From Gammaproteobacteria bacterium (GTDB taxonomy: Bacteria > Pseudomonadota > Gammaproteobacteria > Thiohalospirales > Thiohalospiraceae): DNA of 17,440 bases. A model generated the notes under the pieces. It was not told where the DNA came from, ran no database searches, and saw only the letters and a program-made list of their open reading frames with translations. Where the stretch lies: the NCBI GenBank assembly GCA_011322575.1, contig DRMK01000078.1, positions 1-17,440 of the forward strand, in the 5' to 3' direction. Numbering within the stretch: the stretch's first letter is position 1; each line of letters begins with the position of its first letter. The position numbers and the translations under genes are program-made. Below are positions 7,968-15,345 of this stretch, one piece after another.

Positions 7968-8227
7968 TTCCTCAAATCGTGTGGGTAAAATGGTAAATCA
8001 TCCTTGACAGGCAGAATGCACGCCGGAAGATGGTCGGCAGAAGGGGATTGGGGACACTTTGGGATAGCCAGCTTACTTGCAATTGGCGCAGGTGGTGGCT
8101 ATCCGGTAGTCCCCAGCCACACGGCCCCAATCCCCTCCTGGTTACCGAGTATGTGGCGTGCATTCCGCCTGTCAAGGACGGAGCCGCTACGCGGTGATTT
8201 ACCATTTTACCCACACGATTTGAGGAA
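7968..8227. mobile_element. ~260-bp palindromic MITE-like element
   Basis: The gap between two convergent genes (7934-8274, 341 bp) is filled by a long near-perfect inverted repeat. Positions 7968-8000 pair with 8195-8227 over 33 bases without mismatch. Positions 8001-8024 pair with 8155-8178 with one mismatch. Positions 8042-8053 pair with 8125-8136 perfectly. The core holds a further 9-bp stem, 8062-8070 with 8096-8104. The right arm carries 16 extra bases (8179-8194). There is no transposase and no credible ORF. I could not see a clear target-site duplication. The structure fits a non-autonomous transposable element (MITE or REP/BIME-type) inserted between operons; it could also act as a two-way transcription barrier. 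The remaining 34 bp on the left and 47 bp on the right hold nothing clear. Confidence 0.7.
8042..8136. repeat. Inner core hairpin of the palindrome (GGGGATTGGGG arms)
   Basis: AGGGGATTGGGG (8042-8053) pairs with CCCCAATCCCCT (8125-8136). Inside, GGGGAC (8050-8055) can instead pair with GTCCCC (8109-8114), stacked on GGATAGCCA/TGGCTATCC (8062-8070 with 8096-8104). Two mutually exclusive foldings of the same strand are therefore possible. G-rich/C-rich palindromes of this kind recall REP units mobilised by REP-associated tyrosine transposases; that link is inference. Confidence 0.5.
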
Positions 8228-8274
8228 CACCCCATCAGAATTCAGCATCCTTCCGACTGAATCCTAATTTATTC

Positions 8275-9645
8275 CTAGATCGCCTGCACCGCCTCGCCGA
8301 GCCGTTGCACCGCGCTTATCTCCAGCCCCTCGATCCCCTTTTTGGGAGCGTTGGCACGGGGCACGATGGCGCGGCGGAAACCGTGGCGCACCGCCTCGCG
8401 CAGCCGATCCTGGCCGCTGGGAACCGGACGTATCTCCCCCGCCAGGCCAATCTCGCCGAAGACCACCAGATCCTGCGGCAACGGCCGGTTACGCAGGCTG
8501 GAGAGCACCGCCAGCAGCACCGGCAGATCGGCAGCGGTCTCGGTCACCCGCACCCCGCCCACCACGTTGACGAACACATCCTGATCATGGGTAGCCACCC
8601 CGGCATGGCGGTGCAGCACCGCCAGAGACATGGCCAACCGGTTGTGCTCCAGCCCCAGCGTGACCCGGCGCGGATTGCTCAGGTGGCTCTCGTCCACCAG
8701 GGCCTGCACCTCCACCAGCAGGGGACGGCTCCCCTCGCGGGTCACCATGGTGACGCTGCCCGCCACCGGCTCATCGTGGCGTGACAGAAAAATGGCCGAG
8801 GGGTTGCTCACCTCGCGCAGCCCGCGCTCGGTCATGGCGAACACCCCCAGCTCGTTCACCGCGCCGAAACGGTTTTTCACCGCGCGGATCACCCGGAAGC
8901 TGCTGCTGCCCTCCCCCTCGAAGTAGAGCACCGTGTCCACCATGTGCTCCAGCACCCGCGGGCCGGCCAGCTGCCCCTCCTTGGTGACATGCCCCACCAG
9001 GAACATGGCGATGCCGCTCTGCTTGGCGAAACGCACCAGCTGGGCGGCGCACTCCCGCAGCTGCGCCACCGAGCCGGGGGCGGACTGAAGCAGATCGCTA
9101 TGCACGGTCTGGATGGAATCCACCACCATCACCCGGGGACGCTCCGCGGCCGCCAGCGCTACGATACGCTCCACCCGGGTCTCGGTGAGCAGCCTGATCC
9201 CCTCCGGGGGGAGGCCGAGGCGGCGCGCGCGCAGAGCGATCTGTTGTGGCGACTCCTCACCGGTGACGTAGAGGGCCGGGATCTCCCGCCCCAGCACCGC
9301 CAGGGTCTGCAGCAGCAGGGTGGATTTACCGATCCCCGGGTCGCCGCCGATGATCACCACCGCTCCCGGCACCAGACCACCCCCCAGAACGTGATCCAGC
9401 TCGGACAAGCCGGTGGGAATGCGCGGCTCCTCCCTCCCGCTCCCCAGCCCGGTCAGCGGTGCGATCTCCGCCTCGGCGGCAGCTCCGGCGTACCCGGCGA
9501 AGCGGCCGCCCTTGCCCCTCTCCGCGGGGGGCGCGGCCACCTCCACCAAGGTATTCCAGGCGCCGCATTCGCCACACTGCCCGGCCCACTTGGGGGCCCG
9601 GGCACCGCACTCGCTGCAGCTGAAGTAGCTCCTGGGCCGGGCCAC
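8275..9645 (-). CDS. radA: DNA repair protein RadA (Sms)
   Basis: RadA is a hexameric RecA-like ATPase that promotes branch migration and processing of recombination intermediates. The 456-residue product has the full domain order: an N-terminal zinc finger with Cys10, 13, 24 and 27 (CSEC...CGEC), Walker A GDPGIGKST at 101-109, Walker B VMVVDS at 172-177, the diagnostic KNRFG at 257-261, and a C-terminal Lon-protease-like domain that is not expected to be proteolytic. The start is GTG (9645), two bases after the stop of the upstream gene. No strong Shine-Dalgarno is visible there, so coupling to upstream translation is likely. The start aligns with family members just before the zinc finger. 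It is last in a dnaB-alr-PNPOx-radA string and converges on the 7436 gene. Confidence 0.97.
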   Translation of the reverse strand: MARPRSYFSCSECGARAPKWAGQCGECGAWNTLVEVAAPPAERGKGGRFAGYAGAAAEAEIAPLTGLGSGREEPRIPTGLSELDHVLGGGLVPGAVVIIGGDPGIGKSTLLLQTLAVLGREIPALYVTGEESPQQIALRARRLGLPPEGIRLLTETRVERIVALAAAERPRVMVVDSIQTVHSDLLQSAPGSVAQLRECAAQLVRFAKQSGIAMFLVGHVTKEGQLAGPRVLEHMVDTVLYFEGEGSSSFRVIRAVKNRFGAVNELGVFAMTERGLREVSNPSAIFLSRHDEPVAGSVTMVTREGSRPLLVEVQALVDESHLSNPRRVTLGLEHNRLAMSLAVLHRHAGVATHDQDVFVNVVGGVRVTETAADLPVLLAVLSSLRNRPLPQDLVVFGEIGLAGEIRPVPSGQDRLREAVRHGFRRAIVPRANAPKKGIEGLEISAVQRLGEAVQAI

Positions 9646-9647
9646 GG

Positions 9648-10199
9648 CTAGCTATCGGAGAGCAGACGGGTGGGCAGACCGTCGATGCTGGTCTGGTTGT
9701 TGCGCTCCCAGTACTCCCGAATCCCGGCGTTGCCCTTCTTCTCCGCCCAGCTACGCAGGGTATCCCGCTCGCGCAGCTCCCCCGTCACCCGCGGCACCCC
9801 GAATCCGCAGGATGTCTGCGCCGAGTGGAGCTCCAGCAGGATGATCTGCCGCTCGCCGGGCAGGGTGGGAAACCTGGTGCGCCACTCCCGCCAGGCCGCA
9901 TCCCGCGGCCGGATCACCCGGCCCCGGCCATACAGCTTGAGGATCAGCGGCTGCTCGCCGAAGCTGCAGAACATGATGGTAATGCGCCCGTTCTGCTCCA
10001 GGTGAGCGGCGGTCTCGTTGCCGCTGCCGGTAACGTCCAGATACCCCACGTTGCGCTCGTCCAAGCAGCGGAAGGTGTCCATCCCCTTGGGGGAGAGGTT
10101 GATGCGCCCCTCCAGCGGCGCCGTCGCCACGAAGAAGATCTTCTGCGCCGCGATGAAGCGCTGCAGCTCCGGGGTGAGGGTTTCATAGAACTTGGCCAT
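9648..10199 (-). CDS. Pyridoxamine 5'-phosphate oxidase-family (FMN-binding split-barrel) protein
   Basis: The 183-residue protein opens MAKFYETLTPELQRFIAAQKIFFVATAPLEGRINLSPKG. This is the pattern of a PNPOx-like split barrel that binds FMN or a similar flavin, in the clade with the NLSPKGMDTFR and YLDVTGSGNETAAHL motifs. The later segment ITIMFCSFGEQPLILKLYGRG is also typical. It is not PdxH itself, which is longer with a distinct C-terminus, so vitamin B6 synthesis should not be assumed; substrates for this clade are mostly unknown. The ATG lies inside the 3' end of alr (17-bp overlap), with AGGAG seven bases upstream embedded in alr codons. radA follows after two bases. It is therefore locked into the alr-radA transcript. 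The fold call is confident; the function is open. Confidence 0.88.
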   Translation of the reverse strand: MAKFYETLTPELQRFIAAQKIFFVATAPLEGRINLSPKGMDTFRCLDERNVGYLDVTGSGNETAAHLEQNGRITIMFCSFGEQPLILKLYGRGRVIRPRDAAWREWRTRFPTLPGERQIILLELHSAQTSCGFGVPRVTGELRERDTLRSWAEKKGNAGIREYWERNNQTSIDGLPTRLLSDS

Positions 10200-11295
10200 G
10201 CTGAATCTCCTGATAATGCACCCGGTGGCGGGCTACGCCACACAACAGCTCGTACGCGATGGTGCCGGCGCGCCTGGCCACCGTCTCCACCGGCAGCCCC
10301 CTGCCCCACAGGATCGCCGTATCGCCCACCCGGGCGTGCGGCAGGGAGCGCAGATCCACGGTGATCATATCCATTGAGACGCGGCCCACCAACGGCACCT
10401 GCCGGCCGCCGATCAGTACCGGGGTTCCGGCGGGGGCGTGGCGCGGATATCCATCCCCGTAGCCGATGGCCACCACCCCCACCGGCATATCCTCGGGGCA
10501 GATCCAGTCGCCACCATACCCCACCGGATCCCCCTCGCGCAGCCGGTTTACGGCGACAAGCCGGCTGCGCAGGGTCATCACCGGCCGCAGCCCCAGGGAC
10601 TCCCCGCTGCCCTCCGTAAAGGGCGAGGCACCATACAGCATGATACCGGGGCGCAGCCAGCCGCGCTGCGCCGCAGGCCACCCCAGGATGGCCGCGGAGT
10701 TGGCGATGCTCTGCCCGTCCGCCTCGGCCGTGAATCTGTCGAAAAGGCTCAACTGCCGCAGGGTGACGGGACTGTCCCGGTCGTCGGCGCAGGCCAGGTG
10801 GGTCATCAGTACCAGCGGCCCCGTTACGCTGGCACAGGCAGCCAGGCGGGCGCGAGCGGCCGGCAGCTCCGAGGGGGGGAAGCCAAGGCGGTGCATGCCG
10901 CTGTCCAGCTTGAGCCACGCCTGCACGGGAAGCGGCAGCCGCGCCCCTTCAAGGGCCTCCAGCTGCCAGCGGTGATGAACCACCACCGTCAGCCGGTGCC
11001 TGGCGATGGGCTCCAGCTCCGCGGCGTGGAGAAAACCCTCCAGCAGCAGGATCGGGCCGGTGATCCCCTCCTCCCGCAGCCACAGCGCCTCCTCCAGGCG
11101 GGCCACGGCGTAGGCATCCACCCCCTGCAGCGCCCGCGCCACCCTGATCAGGCCGTGACCGTAACCGTCCGCCTTGATCACTGCAGCCACCGGGCAACCC
11201 GGCGCGGACTCCCGCACCCGCCGCAGGTTGTGCCGCAGGGCGGAACCGTCGATCTCCGCGACGACGGCGGGTACGCTACTCGTACACACCGTCAT
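10183..11295 (-). CDS. alr: Alanine racemase
   Basis: Alr interconverts L- and D-alanine with pyridoxal phosphate, providing D-Ala for peptidoglycan. The 370-residue product has the PLP-binding lysine Lys41 in AAVIKADGYGHG and the opposing catalytic tyrosine Tyr279 in AIGYGDGY. The barrel signatures LKLDSGMHRLGF and MTHLACADD and the C-terminal domain motif GRVSMDMITVDL are also present. The annotated start ATG (11295) overlaps the dnaB 3' end by 20 bp and gives a slightly long leader (MTVCTSSVPAVV) before the conserved AEIDGSALRHNL. GTG at 11289 is an alternative; neither has a clear Shine-Dalgarno. Whether it is the sole racemase or a catabolic paralogue cannot be judged here. The dnaB-alr adjacency is common in gammaproteobacteria. 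Confidence 0.96.
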   Translation of the reverse strand: MTVCTSSVPAVVAEIDGSALRHNLRRVRESAPGCPVAAVIKADGYGHGLIRVARALQGVDAYAVARLEEALWLREEGITGPILLLEGFLHAAELEPIARHRLTVVVHHRWQLEALEGARLPLPVQAWLKLDSGMHRLGFPPSELPAARARLAACASVTGPLVLMTHLACADDRDSPVTLRQLSLFDRFTAEADGQSIANSAAILGWPAAQRGWLRPGIMLYGASPFTEGSGESLGLRPVMTLRSRLVAVNRLREGDPVGYGGDWICPEDMPVGVVAIGYGDGYPRHAPAGTPVLIGGRQVPLVGRVSMDMITVDLRSLPHARVGDTAILWGRGLPVETVARRAGTIAYELLCGVARHRVHYQEIQHGQVL

Positions 11296-12664
11296 GGATG
11301 AAGTTGTCGAAACGGGTGTACTGGCCGTGGAAGGTCAGGCGCACGGTGCCGATGGGTCCGTTGCGCTGCTTGCCGATTATGATCTCCGCCGTTCCCTTGT
11401 CGGGGCTGTCCTCGTTGTAAACCTCGTCCCGATAGATGAATACGATCAGGTCGGCATCCTGCTCGATGGCCCCCGATTCGCGCAGGTCGGACATCACCGG
11501 CCGCTTGTTGGGGCGCTGCTCCAGGGAACGGTTGAGCTGCGACAGGGCGATGACGGGCACATTGAGCTCCTTGGCCATCGCCTTCAGGCTGCGCGAGATC
11601 TCGGAGATCTCGGTGGCGCGGTTCTCCCGGCCGGATCCCGGAGCCTGCATCAGCTGCAGATAGTCAATCACTATCAGGCCCAGACCGTGCTCCCGCATCA
11701 GGCGGCGCGCGCGGGTGCGCACTTCGGTGGGGGTAAGTGCCGGCGTATCGTCGATGTAGATGGGGGCCCCCTGCAGGATACTGGTGGCGGAGGTCATGCG
11801 CGGCCAATCGTCATCATCCAGGCGCCCGGTGCGCAGCTTGCGCTGATCAATGCGCGCCACCGCGGCCACCATGCGCATGGTGAGCTGTTCACCCGGCATC
11901 TCCATGCTGAATACCGCCACCGGCAGCTCGCTCTTGATGGCCACATTCTCGGCTATGTTCATGGCGAAGCTGGTCTTGCCCATGGAGGGACGCCCCGCCA
12001 CCACAATCAGATCGGAGTTTTGCAGCCCGCAGGTGGTCTTGTCGAAGTCGGTGAATCCGGTGGGGATTCCGGTGATGGGGTCGCCACGCTCGAACAGCGC
12101 ATCCACCTTCTCCACCACATCACCGATCAGCTCCGGCATGCTGACGAAGCCGCGCCGCCCGCGCGCCCCCTTTTCGGCGATCTCGAACACCAGCCGTTCG
12201 GCGTGATCCAGCAGCTCCGCGCTGTCGCGCCCTTCCGGATTGAAGGCGCTCTCCCCGATCTCGTTTGCCACCCGTATCAGCTGGCGGATGATGGAGCGCT
12301 CCCGCACGATGGCGGCATAGGCCTTGATGTTGGCCGCGGTGGGGGTGTTCTTGGCCAGCTCCCCCAGGTAGGCGAGCCCGCCGCTGCCCTCCAGCTCGCC
12401 GCGCTGCTCCATCCATTCGGAGAGGGTTATGGCGTCGAAGGGGGTGTTGCGCTCCGCCAGATGCAGCATGGCGGCGTAGATCCGGCGGTGATCCTGGCGA
12501 TAGAAATCCTCTTCGCGCAGCAGATCGGCGATCTGATCCCAGGCGTCGTTGTCCAGCATCAGGCCACCCAGCACCGCCTGCTCCGCCTCTATGGAGTGCG
12601 GCGGCACCTTGAGGGCCTCGGCGGCCGCTTCCATGTCATCTGCTGGATAGGAAAGATCCGGCAT
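11276..12664 (-). CDS. dnaB: Replicative DNA helicase DnaB
   Basis: DnaB is the hexameric 5'-3' helicase at the replication fork; it binds DnaG primase through its N-terminal domain. The product is 462 residues, near the usual ~470. The N-terminal domain begins at KVPPHSIEAEQAVLGGLMLDN. The RecA-like domain carries Walker A GRPSMGKTSF, Walker B LIVIDYLQLM, and the SQLNRSLEQRPNKRPVMSDLRESGAIEQDAD arginine-finger region, here cited only as a landmark (SQLNRSLEQR and LRESGAIEQD). The frame stays open upstream to an ATG at 12790, but that extension is Arg-rich and unlike any DnaB. ATG 12664 has GGAGG (12669-12673) immediately upstream and matches the family start. There is no intein. The 3' end overlaps alr by 20 bp. 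Confidence 0.97.
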   Translation of the reverse strand: MPDLSYPADDMEAAAEALKVPPHSIEAEQAVLGGLMLDNDAWDQIADLLREEDFYRQDHRRIYAAMLHLAERNTPFDAITLSEWMEQRGELEGSGGLAYLGELAKNTPTAANIKAYAAIVRERSIIRQLIRVANEIGESAFNPEGRDSAELLDHAERLVFEIAEKGARGRRGFVSMPELIGDVVEKVDALFERGDPITGIPTGFTDFDKTTCGLQNSDLIVVAGRPSMGKTSFAMNIAENVAIKSELPVAVFSMEMPGEQLTMRMVAAVARIDQRKLRTGRLDDDDWPRMTSATSILQGAPIYIDDTPALTPTEVRTRARRLMREHGLGLIVIDYLQLMQAPGSGRENRATEISEISRSLKAMAKELNVPVIALSQLNRSLEQRPNKRPVMSDLRESGAIEQDADLIVFIYRDEVYNEDSPDKGTAEIIIGKQRNGPIGTVRLTFHGQYTRFDNFIHDGVYE

Positions 12665-12884
12665 GTCACCTCCGGCCGCCCCCCGTGTGGAGGCGCGGCA
12701 AGCTACCGATGGCGCGGCGTTCGGCGCATCTCGAACCGCCAAGCGCCGCCGCAACCCGCCGTGCTCCCACGCCAAAGGGAGGCGGCCCAATCAGGGCAAA
12801 GCCGCCTGTCTGCACAAACACGGGGTTTCGCGGAAGCGATCCTGGCGGTTGTTGTCCGCACACCCTGCCGAGCGGTTACAGGAT
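12665..12884. other. Intergenic region between rplI and dnaB
   Basis: These 220 bp hold no convincing gene. GGAGG at 12669-12673 is the dnaB ribosome-binding site. A seven-pair hairpin, AGGCGGC (12780-12786) with GCCGCCT (12801-12807) around a 14-base loop, could be a weak end for the rplI transcript, but no T-run follows on either strand. I cannot assign a dnaB promoter with confidence. Confidence 0.4.
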
Positions 12885-13334
12885 CTACTCGGCTTCGATT
12901 ATAACCTTGATCTGCTGGGTGAGCAGCGAATGGAGCTGAATATCCACCTCATGCTCGCCCGTCATGCGCAGCGGACCCTCGGGGAGCCGCACCTCCTTCC
13001 GGGAGATCTCCACCCCGGCGGCGGTAACCGCGTCGGCGATATCCGAGGTGCTAACCGATCCGAACAGCTTGCCCCCTTCCCCCGCTTGGTGGGTTATGGT
13101 CACCGGGCCCAGCTCCACCAGCCGGTCCGCACGCGCCTGCGCCGCCGCCAGCGCCTCGGCCGCCCGCTTCTCCAGCTCGGCCCGGCGCGCTTCGAACGAA
13201 GCCAGGTTCTCCTTGGTGGCGGGAACGGCCTTACCTTGGGGAATCAGATAGTTGCGGCCGTAGCCAGCCTTCACCTCGACCTTTTCGCCCAGATCGCCCA
13301 GCTTCCCAATCCTCTCCAGCAGAATCACTTCCAT
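12885..13334 (-). CDS. rplI: 50S ribosomal protein L9
   Basis: L9 binds 23S rRNA near the base of the L1 stalk and supports translational fidelity. At 149 residues it equals the E. coli protein in length. The N-terminal domain MEVILLERIGKLGDLGEKVEVKAGYGRNYLIPQGKA is near consensus (landmarks GDLGEKVEVKAGYGRNYLIP). A long connecting helix rich in Ala, Glu and Arg follows at about 42-75, and then the C-terminal domain (KLFGSVSTSDIADAV). GAGGTGA lies six bases before the ATG. It follows the DUF2232 gene by 49 bp and is last in the rpsF operon. Confidence 0.98.
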   Translation of the reverse strand: MEVILLERIGKLGDLGEKVEVKAGYGRNYLIPQGKAVPATKENLASFEARRAELEKRAAEALAAAQARADRLVELGPVTITHQAGEGGKLFGSVSTSDIADAVTAAGVEISRKEVRLPEGPLRMTGEHEVDIQLHSLLTQQIKVIIEAE

Positions 13335-13383
13335 CTCAACTCACCTCAATATAGTTCGATTGTACTCCCCCAGCGGCGGCGCA

Positions 13384-14283
13384 TCAGGATGCGTCCGGCT
13401 CGATGCGGGAACGAAAGTCCGCCCAACTGTCCACTATCCCCACTACCGCTACCAGCACTGCTATCTGGGGGATGATCAGCAACAGCGCATAGAGCGCCAC
13501 CAGCCACCCCACATGCAGGCCACGCCGGTAAACCAGGTTGTGGATCACCCCCAGGCCCTGCAGCATGTAGCCCAGCATGAACAGCAGCAACAGATCTCCG
13601 GCGAGGCGTTGCATCCCCCCCGAGGTGGCCAGGGCGACCACGACCACCGCCGCCGCCACCCACATCAGGGGAGCCGGCATACGCAGTTCGTGGAACTCCT
13701 TGCGCCAGCCGCCGGGGTTATAGAGCTGCGCCTGCCACCAGCGGGCGATGAACAGGCTGATCAGGGGAGTCACCATGACCGCACCGGCCAGCATGGCGGT
13801 CATCGCCCCCGCCAGTACATCCAGCCCCTGCCGTATATCAATCTCGTTCCAGCCCGCCTCGGAGAGAACAGGCTGCAGCAGCTCCAGCTTGCCGCGCCAC
13901 CATGCCTCCGGATCCGCCAGCGCCAGATGTATCGCCACCACACTCATTGCCCCCAGCAACATGGCCGCCACGACCACTAGAGGGAGCGACACGGTCTGAC
14001 GCAACAGCAAAGCCAGCAGCCAAACGGGGAACCAGACCACGGCGGCAAATATCGCCACCATCCCGGACCCTCCCGACACCAGAGCTGGCAGAACGAACAG
14101 CGATGCGGCTAGCGCCATGACCACCAAACCGTCGCGCCCCCCATGGCGCAGCGTCACCAGCCCCAACGCGGCGCCGCTCAGATAGCTGAAGGGGGGCAAC
14201 AGCAAGGAGAGAATGGCCGCGACCAGCACGACCACCACCGCCGAGGTGCGGCTGCGCATGGTGTAGGTGGCCAGAAAATTCAT
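13384..14283 (-). CDS. DUF2232 (YybS-like) multi-pass membrane protein
   Basis: The 299-residue product is strongly hydrophobic with about eight predicted membrane helices, beginning MNFLATYTMRSRTSAVVVVL. A soluble insertion of about 40 residues (DPEAWWRGKLELLQPVLSEAG...) lies mid-protein. Near the C-terminus are GDLLLLFMLGYMLQGLGVIH and a final LIIPQIAVLVAVVGIVDSW, as in DUF2232 proteins, which commonly sit between rpsR and rplI in proteobacteria. Its function is unknown. The frame extends upstream through rpsR to 14580, but the residues there are a shadow of S18, so ATG 14283 is the start. Its Shine-Dalgarno is weak. The gaps to rpsR (53 bp) and rplI (49 bp) fit a single operon. Confidence 0.85.
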   Translation of the reverse strand: MNFLATYTMRSRTSAVVVVLVAAILSLLLPPFSYLSGAALGLVTLRHGGRDGLVVMALAASLFVLPALVSGGSGMVAIFAAVVWFPVWLLALLLRQTVSLPLVVVAAMLLGAMSVVAIHLALADPEAWWRGKLELLQPVLSEAGWNEIDIRQGLDVLAGAMTAMLAGAVMVTPLISLFIARWWQAQLYNPGGWRKEFHELRMPAPLMWVAAAVVVVALATSGGMQRLAGDLLLLFMLGYMLQGLGVIHNLVYRRGLHVGWLVALYALLLIIPQIAVLVAVVGIVDSWADFRSRIEPDAS

Positions 14284-14336
14284 CTGCGCTCTGGCTGTGG
14301 CCGCGATTGCCTTCCGGCAGCTCTGGTTCCACCCGG

Positions 14337-14561
14337 CTAGTGGCGATCGCAGTAGGGCAGCAGGGCCAGATAACGGGCCCGCTTGATGGCGGTGGCCAGC
14401 TGCCGCTGATAACGTGCCTTGGTGCCGGTGATACGGCTGGGAACGATCTTGCCGGTTTCGCTTATGTAGCTCTTGAGGGTAGCGATGTCCTTGTAATCGA
14501 TCTCCTTGACACCCTCGGCGGTGAAACGGCAATACCTCTTGCGGCGAAAATAGCGACTCAT
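14337..14561 (-). CDS. rpsR: 30S ribosomal protein S18
   Basis: S18 binds 16S rRNA as a heterodimer with S6 in the platform of the small subunit. The 74-residue protein is nearly the E. coli length (75). It carries the typical MSRYFRRKRYCRFTAEGVKEIDY start, the ITGTKARYQRQLATAIKRARYLALLPY core (landmarks GTKARYQRQL and KRARYLALLPY), and the C-terminal CDRH. The single Cys at residue 11 is the common non-zinc form. The start ATG overlaps the priB stop (ATGA), so translation is coupled. Confidence 0.98.
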   Translation of the reverse strand: MSRYFRRKRYCRFTAEGVKEIDYKDIATLKSYISETGKIVPSRITGTKARYQRQLATAIKRARYLALLPYCDRH

Positions 14562-14878
14562 TGCTTGAACTCCTGATCAATCATCTCGATACGTTGGCCA
14601 TGCAGAACCAGGCGATACTCCCCCTGACGATTGTCGGCACGGCTAAGAAACCCGCTGATCCGGACGGCGCTCCCCTGGCGTAACTCCCGCAGCACATCCC
14701 GCCACTCTTCACCGGCAATCACCACGCCGATGCTGCACAGCACTTCGCGCTCGTAACCCGCCTCCCGCTGCCGGGATCGGTGCTGCAGGCGAAAGGAGGT
14801 GATGGGGATCCCCGCCGGGGTAACGCGGGTGCGCGGCGTGCCACGCACGATGCCCGCCAGAACCAGACGGTTGTCCAG
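14558..14878 (-). CDS. priB: Primosomal replication protein N (PriB), probable CUG start
   Basis: PriB is a dimeric single-stranded-DNA-binding OB-fold protein that bridges PriA and DnaT during replication restart. From CTG 14878 it has 106 residues (E. coli 104). Its N-terminus (M)DNRLVLAGIVRGTPRTRV aligns residue for residue with E. coli MTNRLVLSGTVCRTPLRKV, followed by the conserved SPAGIP-like TPAGIPI, the LQHRS motif and a C-terminal VLHGQRIEMID. The rpsF stop TAG (14884-14882) is in the same frame two codons upstream, so no earlier start exists. The next conventional codon, GTG 14848, would delete the first beta strand (NRLVLAGI). GGAGG at 14887-14891 is eight bases before CTG. Identity is certain; CUG initiation is inferred from alignment and spacing. 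Confidence 0.92.
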   Translation of the reverse strand: MDNRLVLAGIVRGTPRTRVTPAGIPITSFRLQHRSRQREAGYEREVLCSIGVVIAGEEWRDVLRELRQGSAVRISGFLSRADNRQGEYRLVLHGQRIEMIDQEFKQ

Positions 14879-14881
14879 CGG

Positions 14882-15292
14882 CTACGCCTCCGTTGCGCTC
14901 TCCGCAGCCTGTCCGGCATCCGGCTTGGCGGCGGATTTGGCGCCCTCCGGCCGCGCGGCGCGCTCCTCCTTCTCCTTGGCCCTAGCCATGGGGGACTGCT
15001 CGGTGATCGCCTCCCTGCGGCCCAGAATAAGGTTGCGGATCACGGCGTCGTTGAAGCGGAACGAACTCTCCAGCTCTTCCAGTGCCGCCGCCGTGCACTC
15101 GATATTCATCAGCACATAATGCGCCTTGTGCACCTTGTTGATGGGATAGGCGAGCTGGCGGCGGCCCCAGTTCTCCAGACGATGGATGACCCCGCCGTCC
15201 GACTCGATGATGGCGCGGTAGCGCTCGATCATGGCCGGCACCTGTTCGCTCTGGTCAGGGTGGACCAGAAACACGATCTCGTAGTGTCGCAT
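14882..15292 (-). CDS. rpsF: 30S ribosomal protein S6
   Basis: S6 binds 16S rRNA together with S18 in the 30S platform. The 136-residue product starts MRHYEIVFLVHPDQSEQVPAMIERY and keeps the core NWGRRQLAYPINKVHKAHYVLMN (landmarks GRRQLAYPI and HYVLM). It then carries a charged C-terminal tail rich in Ala, Lys, Arg and Glu (about residues 105-136), as in many proteobacteria, where such tails may be glutamylated. AGGAG lies five bases before the ATG. It is the first gene of the operon with priB, rpsR, DUF2232 and rplI; a leader of about 175 nt precedes it with a hairpin that may bind S6-S18. Confidence 0.98.
   Translation of the reverse strand: MRHYEIVFLVHPDQSEQVPAMIERYRAIIESDGGVIHRLENWGRRQLAYPINKVHKAHYVLMNIECTAAALEELESSFRFNDAVIRNLILGRREAITEQSPMARAKEKEERAARPEGAKSAAKPDAGQAAESATEA
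14887..14891 (-). promoter_or_regulatory. Shine-Dalgarno that fixes the priB start
   Basis: GGAGG on the reverse strand lies in the last codons of rpsF, eight bases before CTG 14878. It is too far (38 bases) from GTG 14848 to serve that codon, and so supports CUG initiation. Confidence 0.65.
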
Positions 15293-15345
15293 GGTTGCTC
15301 CTCATGGATTGGCAGCCTTCCATCTCACAGTGGTAAGGCAAGGAG

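Noticed and set aside
8240..8262. Six-pair hairpin ATTCAG/CTGAAT after radA as a terminator
   Set aside because: Loop of 11, low GC and no proper T-run; too weak to call.
7972..8267. Two 87-codon open frames on opposite strands across the palindrome
   Set aside because: They exist because the palindrome reads similarly on both strands; there is no family match or ribosome-binding site.
12665..12790. Possible 42-residue N-terminal extension of dnaB
   Set aside because: Arg-rich and unlike DnaB; ATG 12664 has an immediate strong Shine-Dalgarno and aligns with the family.
12780..12807. Hairpin after rplI as an intrinsic terminator
   Set aside because: The stem is good but the loop is 14 bases and no T-run follows on either strand.
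14284..14580. Possible 99-residue N-terminal extension of the DUF2232 protein
   Set aside because: It overlaps rpsR in another frame and looks non-natural; the membrane protein begins at 14283.
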